A DNA stretch of 64,000 nucleotides from JANXQE01 sp035294005 (lineage in GTDB: Bacteria; Verrucomicrobiota; Verrucomicrobiia; Limisphaerales; UBA8199). The notes beneath the pieces were generated by a model. It worked only from the letters and a program-made list of their open reading frames with translations. It searched no databases and was not told where the DNA came from. This document shows, one piece after another, positions 7,189 through 15,251 of the stretch (position 1 is the stretch's first letter; every line of letters starts with the position of its first letter). The position numbers and the translations under genes were made by a program. The stretch is from positions 1 through 64,000 of the forward strand of contig DATGLT010000445.1 of NCBI GenBank assembly GCA_035294005.1. Direction: 5' to 3'.

Positions 7189-7824
7189 CTACCGGTACGC
7201 GGCGTCTTCCAGGCCCTGTTTCTTTATTTCCGCCGAATCTTCCCAAACGATGTCGCTGCTGCGCGCATCCGTGAGCCGGAAGGTGTAAAGAATGTAGTCA
7301 CTGGTGCCGGCGCCGGTCCGGGTGGTCAGACCCGAGAGCTTGCCCGTCAGGAAAAAATCAGCGCCCTTGAACTCGACCACGTTCGGATCCGCGCTGGCAG
7401 TAACCTGGCCCGCAAGTTTCATTTGACGTTCATGTTCGAGGGTGGCCATGCGTTCGCGGTCCAGAAAAATGACCTTGCCGCGAGCTTTGGAGTTTAATTC
7501 CGCCCGGATGCGGGAAAGAAAAATGTCCTTGTTGATCGGGAACCGGGTCGCGTTTTCGACCGGGTCCAGAACTATGCGGGGGGCGCCCTGGGCATTCGCG
7601 ATCTGAGGAACGGTCAGCATGCTTTTCCACATTTTATCGGTCACTGCCACAAGGTCCTGTGATTCGACACCTGTGCCGGCGACAAAGCCCTGTTCGTCGG
7701 GGCGCATTTGAGTGACCGCAACGCCGGATGGGTTGCGGACACCGGAGGAAGCACAACCACAGAGCATCCCGGCCGCCACCGAAACAGTGGCAGCGCCAAA
7801 TATCGGCTTGAGTAAGGACTTCAT
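7189..7824 (-). CDS. LpoB-like outer-membrane lipoprotein
   Basis: 211 residues from ATG 7824; the frame stays open to 7941 but that extension precedes a complete signal peptide (MKSLLKPIFGAATVSVAAG) with lipobox MLCGC. The mature domain resembles LpoB/CsgG-type folds: DKMWKSMLTVPQIANAQGAP, then DPVENATRFPINKDIFLSRIRAELN, then GKVIFLDRER, and the end FRLTDARSSDIVWEDSAEIKKQG. LpoB activates the peptidoglycan synthase PBP1B in Enterobacteria; whether it does so here is inference. First gene of the three-lipoprotein operon and divergent from hisF across a 278-base gap. Confidence 0.8.
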   Translation of the reverse strand: MKSLLKPIFGAATVSVAAGMLCGCASSGVRNPSGVAVTQMRPDEQGFVAGTGVESQDLVAVTDKMWKSMLTVPQIANAQGAPRIVLDPVENATRFPINKDIFLSRIRAELNSKARGKVIFLDRERMATLEHERQMKLAGQVTASADPNVVEFKGADFFLTGKLSGLTTRTGAGTSDYILYTFRLTDARSSDIVWEDSAEIKKQGLEDAAYR

Positions 7825-8102
7825 AAAATCATTTGGTTTCTTGTAATTAGCTCGTTCTAACCGTTCGAATCCATTGGACGACTGAAGGGGTCGATTATTC
7901 GTTGCGCACGAACCCGGCTCGCCGCCGGGCGCCATTCGCAATCGACTGCAAAACGACGCGGCCCATCGCGTGGATTGGGCATTTCGCGTGCCAACAGATC
8001 CGCGCGCATTATATCGATAAAGCCGCGCCCAGGCGCAACGGAATTGTCGAACCTCTGGAAGATGTTGATTCTGCCGTATTAAAACAGTTCCATGTGCGTG
8101 AA

Positions 8103-8894
8103 ATGATCGCCAAACGCGTCATCCCTTGCCTGGATGTCCATGCGGGACAGGTCACACGCGGTGTCCAGTTCGGAAAGGCTGAAGCCGGAGAATTGCGCAA
8201 CGTGGGGGATCCCGTGGAATTGGCGCTGCGGTATAATGAACAGGGCGCCGATGAAATGGTATTTTTCGACATCACCGCGAGCGCGCACGGGCGCGCGACC
8301 ATGGTGAGCGTCATCGAGCGCGCCGCCGAGCAATGTTTCATGCCTCTCACAGTGGGGGGCGGCCTTCGTTCCGTGGACGACATGTACACCATGCTCCGGG
8401 CCGGCGCGGACAAAATCAGCATCAACTCCTCGGCGCTGGCCAACCCGGCACTTATCCGAGCGGGTGCCGAAAAGTTCGGCAGCCAGTGCATTGTCGTGTC
8501 AATTGACGCAAAGAAAGTCGCCCCGGAACGATGGGAGGTTTTTTCTCATGGCGGGCGCAAGCCGACCGGGCTTGAAGCGGTGGCCTGGGCGCAGAAAGCC
8601 GTTTCGCTAGGCGCGGGTGAAATCGTGCTCAACAGCATAGACGCCGATGGGACCAAGGGCGGGTTCGACCTGGCAATCACCCGGAGGGTCAGCGAGGCAG
8701 TAGGTGTGCCCGTCGTTGCCAGCGGGGGCGCCGGCAAACTCGAGCATATGGCCGAAGTGCTTCTGGAAGGAAAAGCTGATGCCGTTTTGGCGGCGAGCAT
8801 CTTTCATTTCGGCGAATACTCGGTTGGCGATGTCAAAAATTACCTGGCTTCCAGAGGGATTCCCGTGAGGTTGACTCAGGAAATTGGAAATTGA
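8103..8894 (+). CDS. hisF: Imidazole glycerol phosphate synthase subunit HisF
   Basis: 263 residues, full length. HisF closes the imidazole ring in histidine synthesis using ammonia from HisH and releases AICAR to purine synthesis. The start MIAKRVIPCLDV is the family signature; Asp11 and Asp135 (VVSIDAKK) are the catalytic acids, and TVGGGLRS (83-90) and ASGGAG are phosphate-binding loops. The frame is open upstream to 7902, but those 67 codons show no homology and the ATG at 8103 gives the canonical N-terminus. hisI follows on the same strand after about 175 bases that hold no gene; hisH, hisA and the rest are elsewhere. Confidence 0.95.
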   Translation: MIAKRVIPCLDVHAGQVTRGVQFGKAEAGELRNVGDPVELALRYNEQGADEMVFFDITASAHGRATMVSVIERAAEQCFMPLTVGGGLRSVDDMYTMLRAGADKISINSSALANPALIRAGAEKFGSQCIVVSIDAKKVAPERWEVFSHGGRKPTGLEAVAWAQKAVSLGAGEIVLNSIDADGTKGGFDLAITRRVSEAVGVPVVASGGAGKLEHMAEVLLEGKADAVLAASIFHFGEYSVGDVKNYLASRGIPVRLTQEIGN

Positions 8895-9069
8895 GTTCAA
8901 CGCGTCGGAGGCGTTTTGGGACGGCACTGGGGCCTTAGCGCGCCTCCATTGCCAATGATAAGTTCGCAACAATCCTTGTCCGTAACCCGCGGTTGATGCC
9001 GATCTTTTCAGGTTTTTCCTAGTCGGCTGCTCGAAATTTGTTAGATTGCCCCAAGCACTGCAGGCGGCT

Positions 9070-9459
9070 ATGACATTTTTCGAACAGCTGAAATTTGACG
9101 GTAACGGGCTGATCCCCGCGATCATCCAGGATGTGCAGACCAAGCGCGTCCTGATGATGGCCTGGATGAACCGCGCCTCCCTGGAAACCACGCTCAAGAC
9201 AGGCAAAACGCACTTTTGGAGCCGGTCGCGCCAGAAGTTCTGGATGAAAGGCGAGACCAGCGGTCACACACAGACGGTCAAAGATGTGGCGTTTGATTGT
9301 GACGGTGACACCCTGCTGATCCAGGTTGAACAAACCGGGGCGGCCTGCCATGAAGGTTATCGATCCTGCTTTTACCGGTCCGTCGAGTCTCAAGGCCAAT
9401 CGTTTAAACTGACGGAGGAGCGACTTCAGAATCCCGAGGCGATTTACGGCAAGAAGTGA
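9070..9459 (+). CDS. hisI: Phosphoribosyl-AMP cyclohydrolase HisI
   Basis: 129 residues from ATG 9070 (MTFFEQLKFD); eight more codons upstream are open but not family-like. Catalyses the third step of histidine synthesis, opening the purine ring of PR-AMP. Diagnostic segments: IQDVQTKRVLMMAWMNRASL, HFWSRSRQKFWMKGETSGH, and the metal site in DVAFDCDGDTLL with Cys residues of GAACHEGYRSCFYRS. There is no HisE pyrophosphohydrolase fusion. Its TGA overlaps the ATG of the next gene by one base, so the two are coupled. Confidence 0.94.
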   Translation: MTFFEQLKFDGNGLIPAIIQDVQTKRVLMMAWMNRASLETTLKTGKTHFWSRSRQKFWMKGETSGHTQTVKDVAFDCDGDTLLIQVEQTGAACHEGYRSCFYRSVESQGQSFKLTEERLQNPEAIYGKK

Positions 9460-10037
9460 TGGATGATTTCGTTGCATTCGGGAGCCGGACGTACGGAGAG
9501 GTTTTTCTGTTGCTGCTGGTGGCGCGGGGAATGGATTTCCTGAGCACCTGGATAGCGACTCCGAACATGGTTTTGGAGGGCAATCCCCTGGCAAAAAAGC
9601 TGGGGTGGCGCTGGGGCATCCCGATCAACTTCCTGATGTGTTTCGGGTTCGCCTTTTGGCCCTTGCCGGCCATTGTGATTAGCACGACCAGCGTGTTGGT
9701 TGCCGCCAGAAATTTTCAATCGGCATGGCTGATGCGCTCGCTGGGCGAGCAGAACTACCGTGAATGGCACGTCGAACGGGTTCAGGAAACAAACATTACG
9801 CTGTACCTGTTTTGTCTTTTCGGTCAAACACTCCTGACGGGCGGAGTGGGAGCCGGGGTCATCCTGGCCACAAACAGCCATCAGAAAGACGAGCCCGTCG
9901 CCCTTGCGATAGGACTTGGCATTATTGCATATGCCCTGGCGGTTACTTTTTTCACGCTGCTGGGGATAATACGGCTGCGCCGGGCGGATAAACGCGAGGA
10001 TGCGCGCAAGTTCATTGGGCAGCCGATACCGAGGTGA
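9459..10037 (+). CDS. Small multispanning membrane protein, unknown function
   Basis: 192 residues from ATG 9459 (a GTG at 9456 is also possible). About four membrane spans: residues near 10-25 (EVFLLLLVARGMDF), 52-72, 107-125 and 143-165. The stretch RGMDFLSTWIAT followed by EGNPLAKKLGW resembles small DUF5658-type membrane proteins, where an Asp in the first helix precedes a loop with E-x-N-P; the match is loose. The stop of hisI overlaps its start, so it is translated with hisI, though nothing points to histidine metabolism. Basic cytoplasmic tail RLRRADKREDARK. Confidence 0.6.
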   Translation: MDDFVAFGSRTYGEVFLLLLVARGMDFLSTWIATPNMVLEGNPLAKKLGWRWGIPINFLMCFGFAFWPLPAIVISTTSVLVAARNFQSAWLMRSLGEQNYREWHVERVQETNITLYLFCLFGQTLLTGGVGAGVILATNSHQKDEPVALAIGLGIIAYALAVTFFTLLGIIRLRRADKREDARKFIGQPIPR

Positions 10038-10082
10038 TGTAGCCGCGGGGAAAAGGGTCGCGTAATCACAACCTCCACTCAG

Positions 10083-11624
10083 ATGGATATCTACTACCCC
10101 AAGCTCCAGGATTTTCTGGAATTGGCCGACAAAGGGAACCTGGTGCCGGTCACTCGCCGGCTGTTGGCGGATATCGAGACGCCGCTCTCGGCCTACCGGA
10201 AGATTCGAGGACCCGCCGATTCATTCCTCTTCGAATCCGTTGAGGGCGGCGAACACCTGGGGCGCTATTCGTTTGTGGGATGCAACCCGCGCTCGGTCAT
10301 TCGCCAGACGGCGGACCGCGTGGAAGTCCTGGAGAACGGGCGCGTGGTAGAGACGGCGATCGTAAGCCGGGCCGGCGAGTCGGATCGTGCCACCGTCAGG
10401 GACGGCCTCGAAGTCGTCGAACGAGTGATGAAGAAATACCGGCCGGTGCCGTTGCCTGGATTGCCGCGATTTACCGGCGGCGCAGTCGGGTTTATCGGAT
10501 ACGAGTTTATTCATGATGTTGAACCGATCGTCCCCAGGCCTCCAACCGACGAACTCGGGACGCCGGTGATGTATTTTCTCATCGCAGACCAGTTGATGAT
10601 TTTTGATCGCGTGTCGCAAACTCTGACGGTGCTGGTAAACGCCGTTCTAGATGACGCGGCCAATCCGGAAGAGGCCTACGAAAACGCTGTGGCCGAGATA
10701 GAACGGCTCGTTGCCTTGCTCGAACAGCCAACTGAACACACACCCGTCAGTATCCCCTCAGAACCGCCCGCCATTTCATTTGACTCGAACGTTCCGAAGG
10801 AAAAATTCCTGGCAAACGTTGAGAAAGCCAAGGAATACATCGTTGCCGGCGACATCATCCAGGTGGTTGGGTCGCAAAGATTCTCAAAACCGGTTTCAGC
10901 CACTCCCGTGGATATTTACCGCGCCGCCCGATCGATAAACCCCTCGCCGTACATGTTCCTGCTGGAATTGGCGGGCTTTTCACTCGTGGGCGCCTCGCCT
11001 GAGATCCACGTGCGGTGCGAAGACAACGAAGTTGAGATCCGCCCCATTGCCGGCACGCGGCGGCGTGGCGCAACAGGACAGGAAGACCAGGCTCTCGAAA
11101 AGGAGTTGCTGGCCGATCCCAAAGAACGCGCGGAGCACGTCATGCTGGTGGACCTGGCGCGAAACGACCTGGGCAGGGTCTGCGATTTCGGATCCGTTGA
11201 AGTTAAGGACCTGATGGTCATTGAACGCTACAGCCACGTGATGCACATCGTTTCACAGGTGCGCGGGCGCCTGTCGCAAGGCCGAACGCCTTACGATTTA
11301 ATGCGCGCGACATTCCCTGCCGGAACTCTCAGCGGGGCGCCGAAGATCCGCGCGATGCAAATCATCTCAGAACTGGAACAAACGGCGCGCGGCCCTTATG
11401 GGGGTTGCGTCGGGTATTTCTCTTTTAATGGCAACCTGGATTGTTGCATTACCATTCGCACCGCTTTATTGAAAGAGGGAAAGGCGTACGTTCAGGCCGG
11501 CGGTGGATGGGTCACAGACTCGACCCCGGAGGGAGAGTACCAGGAAACGGTGAACAAGGCGCAGGCCATGCTCAAGGCTGTGGCCATCGCCCAGGGGTTT
11601 TCACAAAACCATGCGTCTTCCTGA
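10083..11624 (+). CDS. trpE: Anthranilate synthase component I
   Basis: 513 residues, full length. Converts chorismate to anthranilate with ammonia from TrpG, the first step of tryptophan synthesis. The chorismate-binding half has DIIQVVGSQRFSKP, LVGASPEIHVR, RPIAGTRRRG, HVMLVDLARNDLGRV, ERYSHVMHIVSQVRG, PAGTLSGAPKIRAM and GPYGGCVGYFSFNG, all strongly conserved. The N-terminal feedback domain shows TPLSAYRKIRG and FLFESVEGGEHLGRYSF, which match the Trp-binding region. trpG is not adjacent; hrpB follows. No leader peptide rich in Trp is visible in the 45 bases upstream. Confidence 0.94.
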   Translation: MDIYYPKLQDFLELADKGNLVPVTRRLLADIETPLSAYRKIRGPADSFLFESVEGGEHLGRYSFVGCNPRSVIRQTADRVEVLENGRVVETAIVSRAGESDRATVRDGLEVVERVMKKYRPVPLPGLPRFTGGAVGFIGYEFIHDVEPIVPRPPTDELGTPVMYFLIADQLMIFDRVSQTLTVLVNAVLDDAANPEEAYENAVAEIERLVALLEQPTEHTPVSIPSEPPAISFDSNVPKEKFLANVEKAKEYIVAGDIIQVVGSQRFSKPVSATPVDIYRAARSINPSPYMFLLELAGFSLVGASPEIHVRCEDNEVEIRPIAGTRRRGATGQEDQALEKELLADPKERAEHVMLVDLARNDLGRVCDFGSVEVKDLMVIERYSHVMHIVSQVRGRLSQGRTPYDLMRATFPAGTLSGAPKIRAMQIISELEQTARGPYGGCVGYFSFNGNLDCCITIRTALLKEGKAYVQAGGGWVTDSTPEGEYQETVNKAQAMLKAVAIAQGFSQNHASS

Positions 11625-11640
11625 ACCGGAGTTCCGGTTC
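11623..11640. other. Inverted repeat overlapping the trpE stop
   Basis: GAACCGGA and TCCGGTTC form a perfect 8-base dyad with a two-base centre, beginning inside the trpE stop codon. No T run follows on either strand, so it is a poor rho-independent terminator; it may be a processing hairpin or a protein-binding site between trpE and hrpB. Could be chance in GC-rich DNA. Confidence 0.35.
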
Positions 11641-11677
11641 GGACTGAGCCTTATTTGCCTCGAAAAAGGAAAAGCCC

Positions 11678-14251
11678 ATGAACGGGAACGCTGGTGCCGC
11701 GCGTGAAAACCTGCCGATTTACGAGATCGAGAGCGCCGTTATCTCCAGTGTTCGAGAGCACGGCCGCGTTATCATCTCAGCTCCCACTGGTTCGGGAAAA
11801 TCGACGCAAGTTCCCCAAATGCTCCTCCGGGACGGGTTGCTCGGGAACGGCCAGGTAGTCGTGCTCCAGCCGCGGCGGCTGGCCACCCGATTGCTCGCGG
11901 CTCGAGTCGCCTGGGAACGCAACGGCGAGCTTGGCCGCGAAGTCGGGTACCAGATTCGGTTCGAGAACGTCACCAGTGCCCAAACGCGCATTCGCTTTGT
12001 CACCGAAGGAGTGCTTTTGCGACAGATGGTTCAGGACCCCAGCCTGACTGGGATTTCCGCGTTGATCTTCGATGAATTTCACGAGAGGCACCTCTACGGT
12101 GACATCACCCTGGCGCGCGCGCTGGATTTGCAGGAATCGACCCGGCCGGACCTCAAAATTCTGGTGATGTCGGCCACCCTCGATGCCGGAAGATTGGAAG
12201 ACTATTTGAAGCCGTGCCGGGTCCTTGAATCTCACGGAAGAACGTATCCAGTCGAAATCCGGTTCGCGGCCTCCCCCGGTTACATGGACAAACGACCGGT
12301 CTGGGTTCAGGCTGCCGAAGCGTTCAGCGACTTCGTTCAATCGGGTGGGACCGGCGACGTCCTGGTTTTCATGCCCGGAAGCTTTGAAATTTCCCAAACG
12401 ATTCAAGCAATCCAGCACTGCGAGGAATCGAGAGGCTTCATTCTCCTGCCGCTTCATGGAGAGCTTCCGCCGGGCGAGCAGGACGCCGCCGTGGCGCGGT
12501 ACGAAAAGCGAAAGGTTGTGGTCGCGACAAATGTCGCCGAGACATCGCTGACCATTGACGGGATTCGATGCGTGATCGACAGCGGCCTGGCCCGGATACC
12601 GCGATACGATCCCCAACGAGGCATCAACACGTTGCTGGTAGACAAAATCAGCCGGGCTTCTGCCGACCAACGGTCTGGCCGGGCCGGACGAACCGCGGCG
12701 GGGGTTTGCCTGCGGCTTTGGTCTCAAGAAGAGCACGGGTTCCGCCCTGCCCAGGAATTGCCGGAGGTCAAGCGGCTCGATCTTGCCGAGGTGGTGCTCA
12801 CACTCAAGGCGGCCGGTATCGAGGACCTGCGAAAATTCCGCTGGCTCGATCCGCCTGAAGAACAGGCCCTGGCTCACGCGGAGGAATTGCTCACAGACCT
12901 TGGGGCGCTCAAAGGGACCTCCGGTTCGGCAGCCGCTGCGATTACCGAGACCGGCCGCAAAATGCTGGCCTTTCCGTTGCACCCGCGATACGCGCGGATG
13001 CTCTTGGCCGCCCAGCAATACCATTGCGTGCACCAGGCGTGCCTCGTTGCCGCTTTGACTCAGGGCCGCGACCTGCTGCTGCGCAACGTCGATCGCGACA
13101 CAGCGCGTTACCGCGAGGATTTGCTCGGCGACAAGGCCCCCAGTGATTTTTGGATGCTCATGCGTGCCTATAATTACGCCGCGCGACACCAGTTCAGAAT
13201 GGACGCCTGCCGCCGCCTCGGCGTGCACATGACGACCGCCCGGCAGGTCGGACCGTTATTTCAGCAATTCCTCGACATTGCAAAACGCGAAGGCCTGGAC
13301 ACCTCCTCGGCTTCGGTTCCCGACGAAGCGTTGCAAAAATGCATTCTCATCGGGTTCAGCGACCGGGTGGCACGGCGCGTCGACGGCGGGACGCTGCGAT
13401 GCGACCTGGTGCATGGACGGCGGGGACTGCTCGCAAGGGAAAGCGCGGTGCAAAACAGCGGGCTCCTGGTCGTCGCAGAAATCCGTGAAGTTGAAGGAAA
13501 AGACAAGACCGTGAATACATTGCTAAGCCTGGCTACGGCGATTGAGGAGCCGTGGCTACGCGAACTGTTTCCGGAAGACATCTCTTCCGGCTTGAAAGTC
13601 TTTTACGATGAGACCAGCAAGCGCGTTTTTGCCCAGGAACAGCTCAAATTTCGGGACCTGGCTATTGGCGACCGAAGAGTCGAGCCGCCGCCCGCCGAGC
13701 CGGCAGCCCAACTCCTGAGCCATGAGGTTGTGGCCGGGCGCCTCGTCCTGAAAGAGTGGGATCACTCGGTCGACCAGTGGATCCTTCGGTTGAACTTGTT
13801 AAGCCAGTGGTGCCCGGAGTTCGAGCTGCCGGCTATAGGCGAGGCGGACCGACGTCACCTGATTGAACAACTTTGCCACGGAGCTTTCAGTTACAAGGAT
13901 ATTAAGGAAAAGCCGGTGAAGCCCTTGATTAAGAGCTGGCTCAGCGCGGCCCAATCCGAATGGTTGGACACCCACGCCCCGGAACGGCTGGCCCTCGGCA
14001 ATGGACGAACGCCCAAGGTTAGCTACGAGTCGGGGGCGGCCCCGCACATTGCGGTGCGGATTCAGGAGATTTTCGATGTGACTTCCACGCCGAAAATCGC
14101 TTTGGGGCGCGTGACGGTGGTTGTCCATATCCTTGCTCCAAACATGCGCCCGGTCCAAATCACGCAAGACCTGGCCGGGTTTTGGCGCGATCACTATCCC
14201 CGCATCAAACAGGAGCTGCAACGCAGGTATCCCAAACACCAATGGAAGTAA
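11678..14251 (+). CDS. hrpB: ATP-dependent helicase HrpB
   Basis: 857 residues, a DExH-box helicase of the HrpB group. Motifs: Walker A APTGSGKST (35-43), DEFH (132-135, the HrpB form of DEAH), SAT (165-167), TNVAETSLTIDG (284-295) and QRSGRAGR (331-338). A C-terminal HrpB-specific region extends to the end (LAGFWRDHYPRIKQELQRRYPKH). Members are widespread, non-essential RNA helicases of poorly defined role, linked to mRNA handling. Starts 53 bases after trpE; its stop is three bases from the end of the convergent argB. The start ATG at 11678 follows an AAGGAAAAG stretch that can act as ribosome-binding site. Confidence 0.93.
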   Translation: MNGNAGAARENLPIYEIESAVISSVREHGRVIISAPTGSGKSTQVPQMLLRDGLLGNGQVVVLQPRRLATRLLAARVAWERNGELGREVGYQIRFENVTSAQTRIRFVTEGVLLRQMVQDPSLTGISALIFDEFHERHLYGDITLARALDLQESTRPDLKILVMSATLDAGRLEDYLKPCRVLESHGRTYPVEIRFAASPGYMDKRPVWVQAAEAFSDFVQSGGTGDVLVFMPGSFEISQTIQAIQHCEESRGFILLPLHGELPPGEQDAAVARYEKRKVVVATNVAETSLTIDGIRCVIDSGLARIPRYDPQRGINTLLVDKISRASADQRSGRAGRTAAGVCLRLWSQEEHGFRPAQELPEVKRLDLAEVVLTLKAAGIEDLRKFRWLDPPEEQALAHAEELLTDLGALKGTSGSAAAAITETGRKMLAFPLHPRYARMLLAAQQYHCVHQACLVAALTQGRDLLLRNVDRDTARYREDLLGDKAPSDFWMLMRAYNYAARHQFRMDACRRLGVHMTTARQVGPLFQQFLDIAKREGLDTSSASVPDEALQKCILIGFSDRVARRVDGGTLRCDLVHGRRGLLARESAVQNSGLLVVAEIREVEGKDKTVNTLLSLATAIEEPWLRELFPEDISSGLKVFYDETSKRVFAQEQLKFRDLAIGDRRVEPPPAEPAAQLLSHEVVAGRLVLKEWDHSVDQWILRLNLLSQWCPEFELPAIGEADRRHLIEQLCHGAFSYKDIKEKPVKPLIKSWLSAAQSEWLDTHAPERLALGNGRTPKVSYESGAAPHIAVRIQEIFDVTSTPKIALGRVTVVVHILAPNMRPVQITQDLAGFWRDHYPRIKQELQRRYPKHQWK

Positions 14252-14254
14252 GAC

Positions 14255-15130
14255 CTAATTGATCACTTCCGTCCCGATGCCCGCATCGGTGAAAATCTCC
14301 AGCAAAACCGAGTGCGGAACGCGCCCGTCCACGAGTGAGACTTTTTCGACCCCGTCCCTGATTGCCGCTACAACGCTGTTCATTTTAGGAATCATCCCTT
14401 TGTCCACAACGCCCGACCTTCTGAGCCCTTCAATTTCGCTGACCTTTAATTGTGAGATAACGGTCCTGGGGTCGGACGGATCTCGGAGCAACCCGGGCAC
14501 ATCGCTCATAAACACCAACCGGCGGGCTTTCAATGCGATCGCAGCCTGGGCTGCCGCTACGTCTGCGTTGCAGTTGTAGAGTTTGCCGTCCTGGCCGAGG
14601 GCTGTCGGGCTGATGACAGGCGTAATGCCACGGGCGATGCAATCCAGGAGAGGCGCGGTGTTGACTTCGGTGACCTCGCCAACAAATCCAATATCGATGA
14701 GCTCGCCGCTCGGGCTGGTTACATGCGTCTTGCGGCATTTGAAAATCGACGGCCCGCTAAACCCTTTGGCAGCGCCGCCCAATGCGTTTATGGCCTCGAC
14801 TATTTCCGGATTGATCTCACTTGAAAGCACCCGGTCGACGATCTGCACCGCCGCCTCGTCCGTCACGCGCTGCCCTTGCACGAATTGCGCTTTCAACCCT
14901 GCGCTTTCCATGGCCCGAGTAATGGCTTTCCCGCCGCCATGCACGACCACCGGGTTGATTTCCACTGCCTCCAGAAAGACGAGATCGCGGGCCACGCTTT
15001 GACGCACCGCGGGATCCGGCGAGTCCATAAAGCTGCCGCCGTACTTGATGACGAACGTCGCCCCGCTAAATTTTTGGATGTACGGAAGGGCCTCGAGCAG
15101 TGTATCGGCTTTAGCAATCAGATCCTGCAT
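14255..15130 (-). CDS. argB: Acetylglutamate kinase
   Basis: 291 residues from the ATG at 15130 (MQDLIAKADTLLEALPYIQ); twelve more codons upstream are open but the shorter start matches the family. Phosphorylates N-acetylglutamate in arginine synthesis. Signature segments: FVIKYGGSFMD (nucleotide-binding Lys and Gly), VVHGGGKAI, QGQRVTDE, NCNADVAAAQAAIAL, DVPGLLRDPSDP and GMIPKMNSVVAAIRDGV. The VVHGGGKAI loop and the CxNAD segment line the substrate site. It is alone; other arg genes are not in the window. It converges on hrpB with only three bases between. Confidence 0.95.
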   Translation of the reverse strand: MQDLIAKADTLLEALPYIQKFSGATFVIKYGGSFMDSPDPAVRQSVARDLVFLEAVEINPVVVHGGGKAITRAMESAGLKAQFVQGQRVTDEAAVQIVDRVLSSEINPEIVEAINALGGAAKGFSGPSIFKCRKTHVTSPSGELIDIGFVGEVTEVNTAPLLDCIARGITPVISPTALGQDGKLYNCNADVAAAQAAIALKARRLVFMSDVPGLLRDPSDPRTVISQLKVSEIEGLRRSGVVDKGMIPKMNSVVAAIRDGVEKVSLVDGRVPHSVLLEIFTDAGIGTEVIN

Positions 15131-15251
15131 GGGGGCCAGAATATCGGCCGGAACTTTTCGACACAACTCTGCGCATCTGCCGCAACAGTGACGCCTGAAT
15201 CGTCGTGACTTCGGGGTGTGCTTTGCTATGGCTTAAGGCGGCTGCCATACT

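Noticed and set aside
11777..13228. 483-codon open frame antisense to hrpB
   Set aside because: It mirrors the strongly conserved hrpB helicase motifs and has no family of its own; GC-rich shadow frame.
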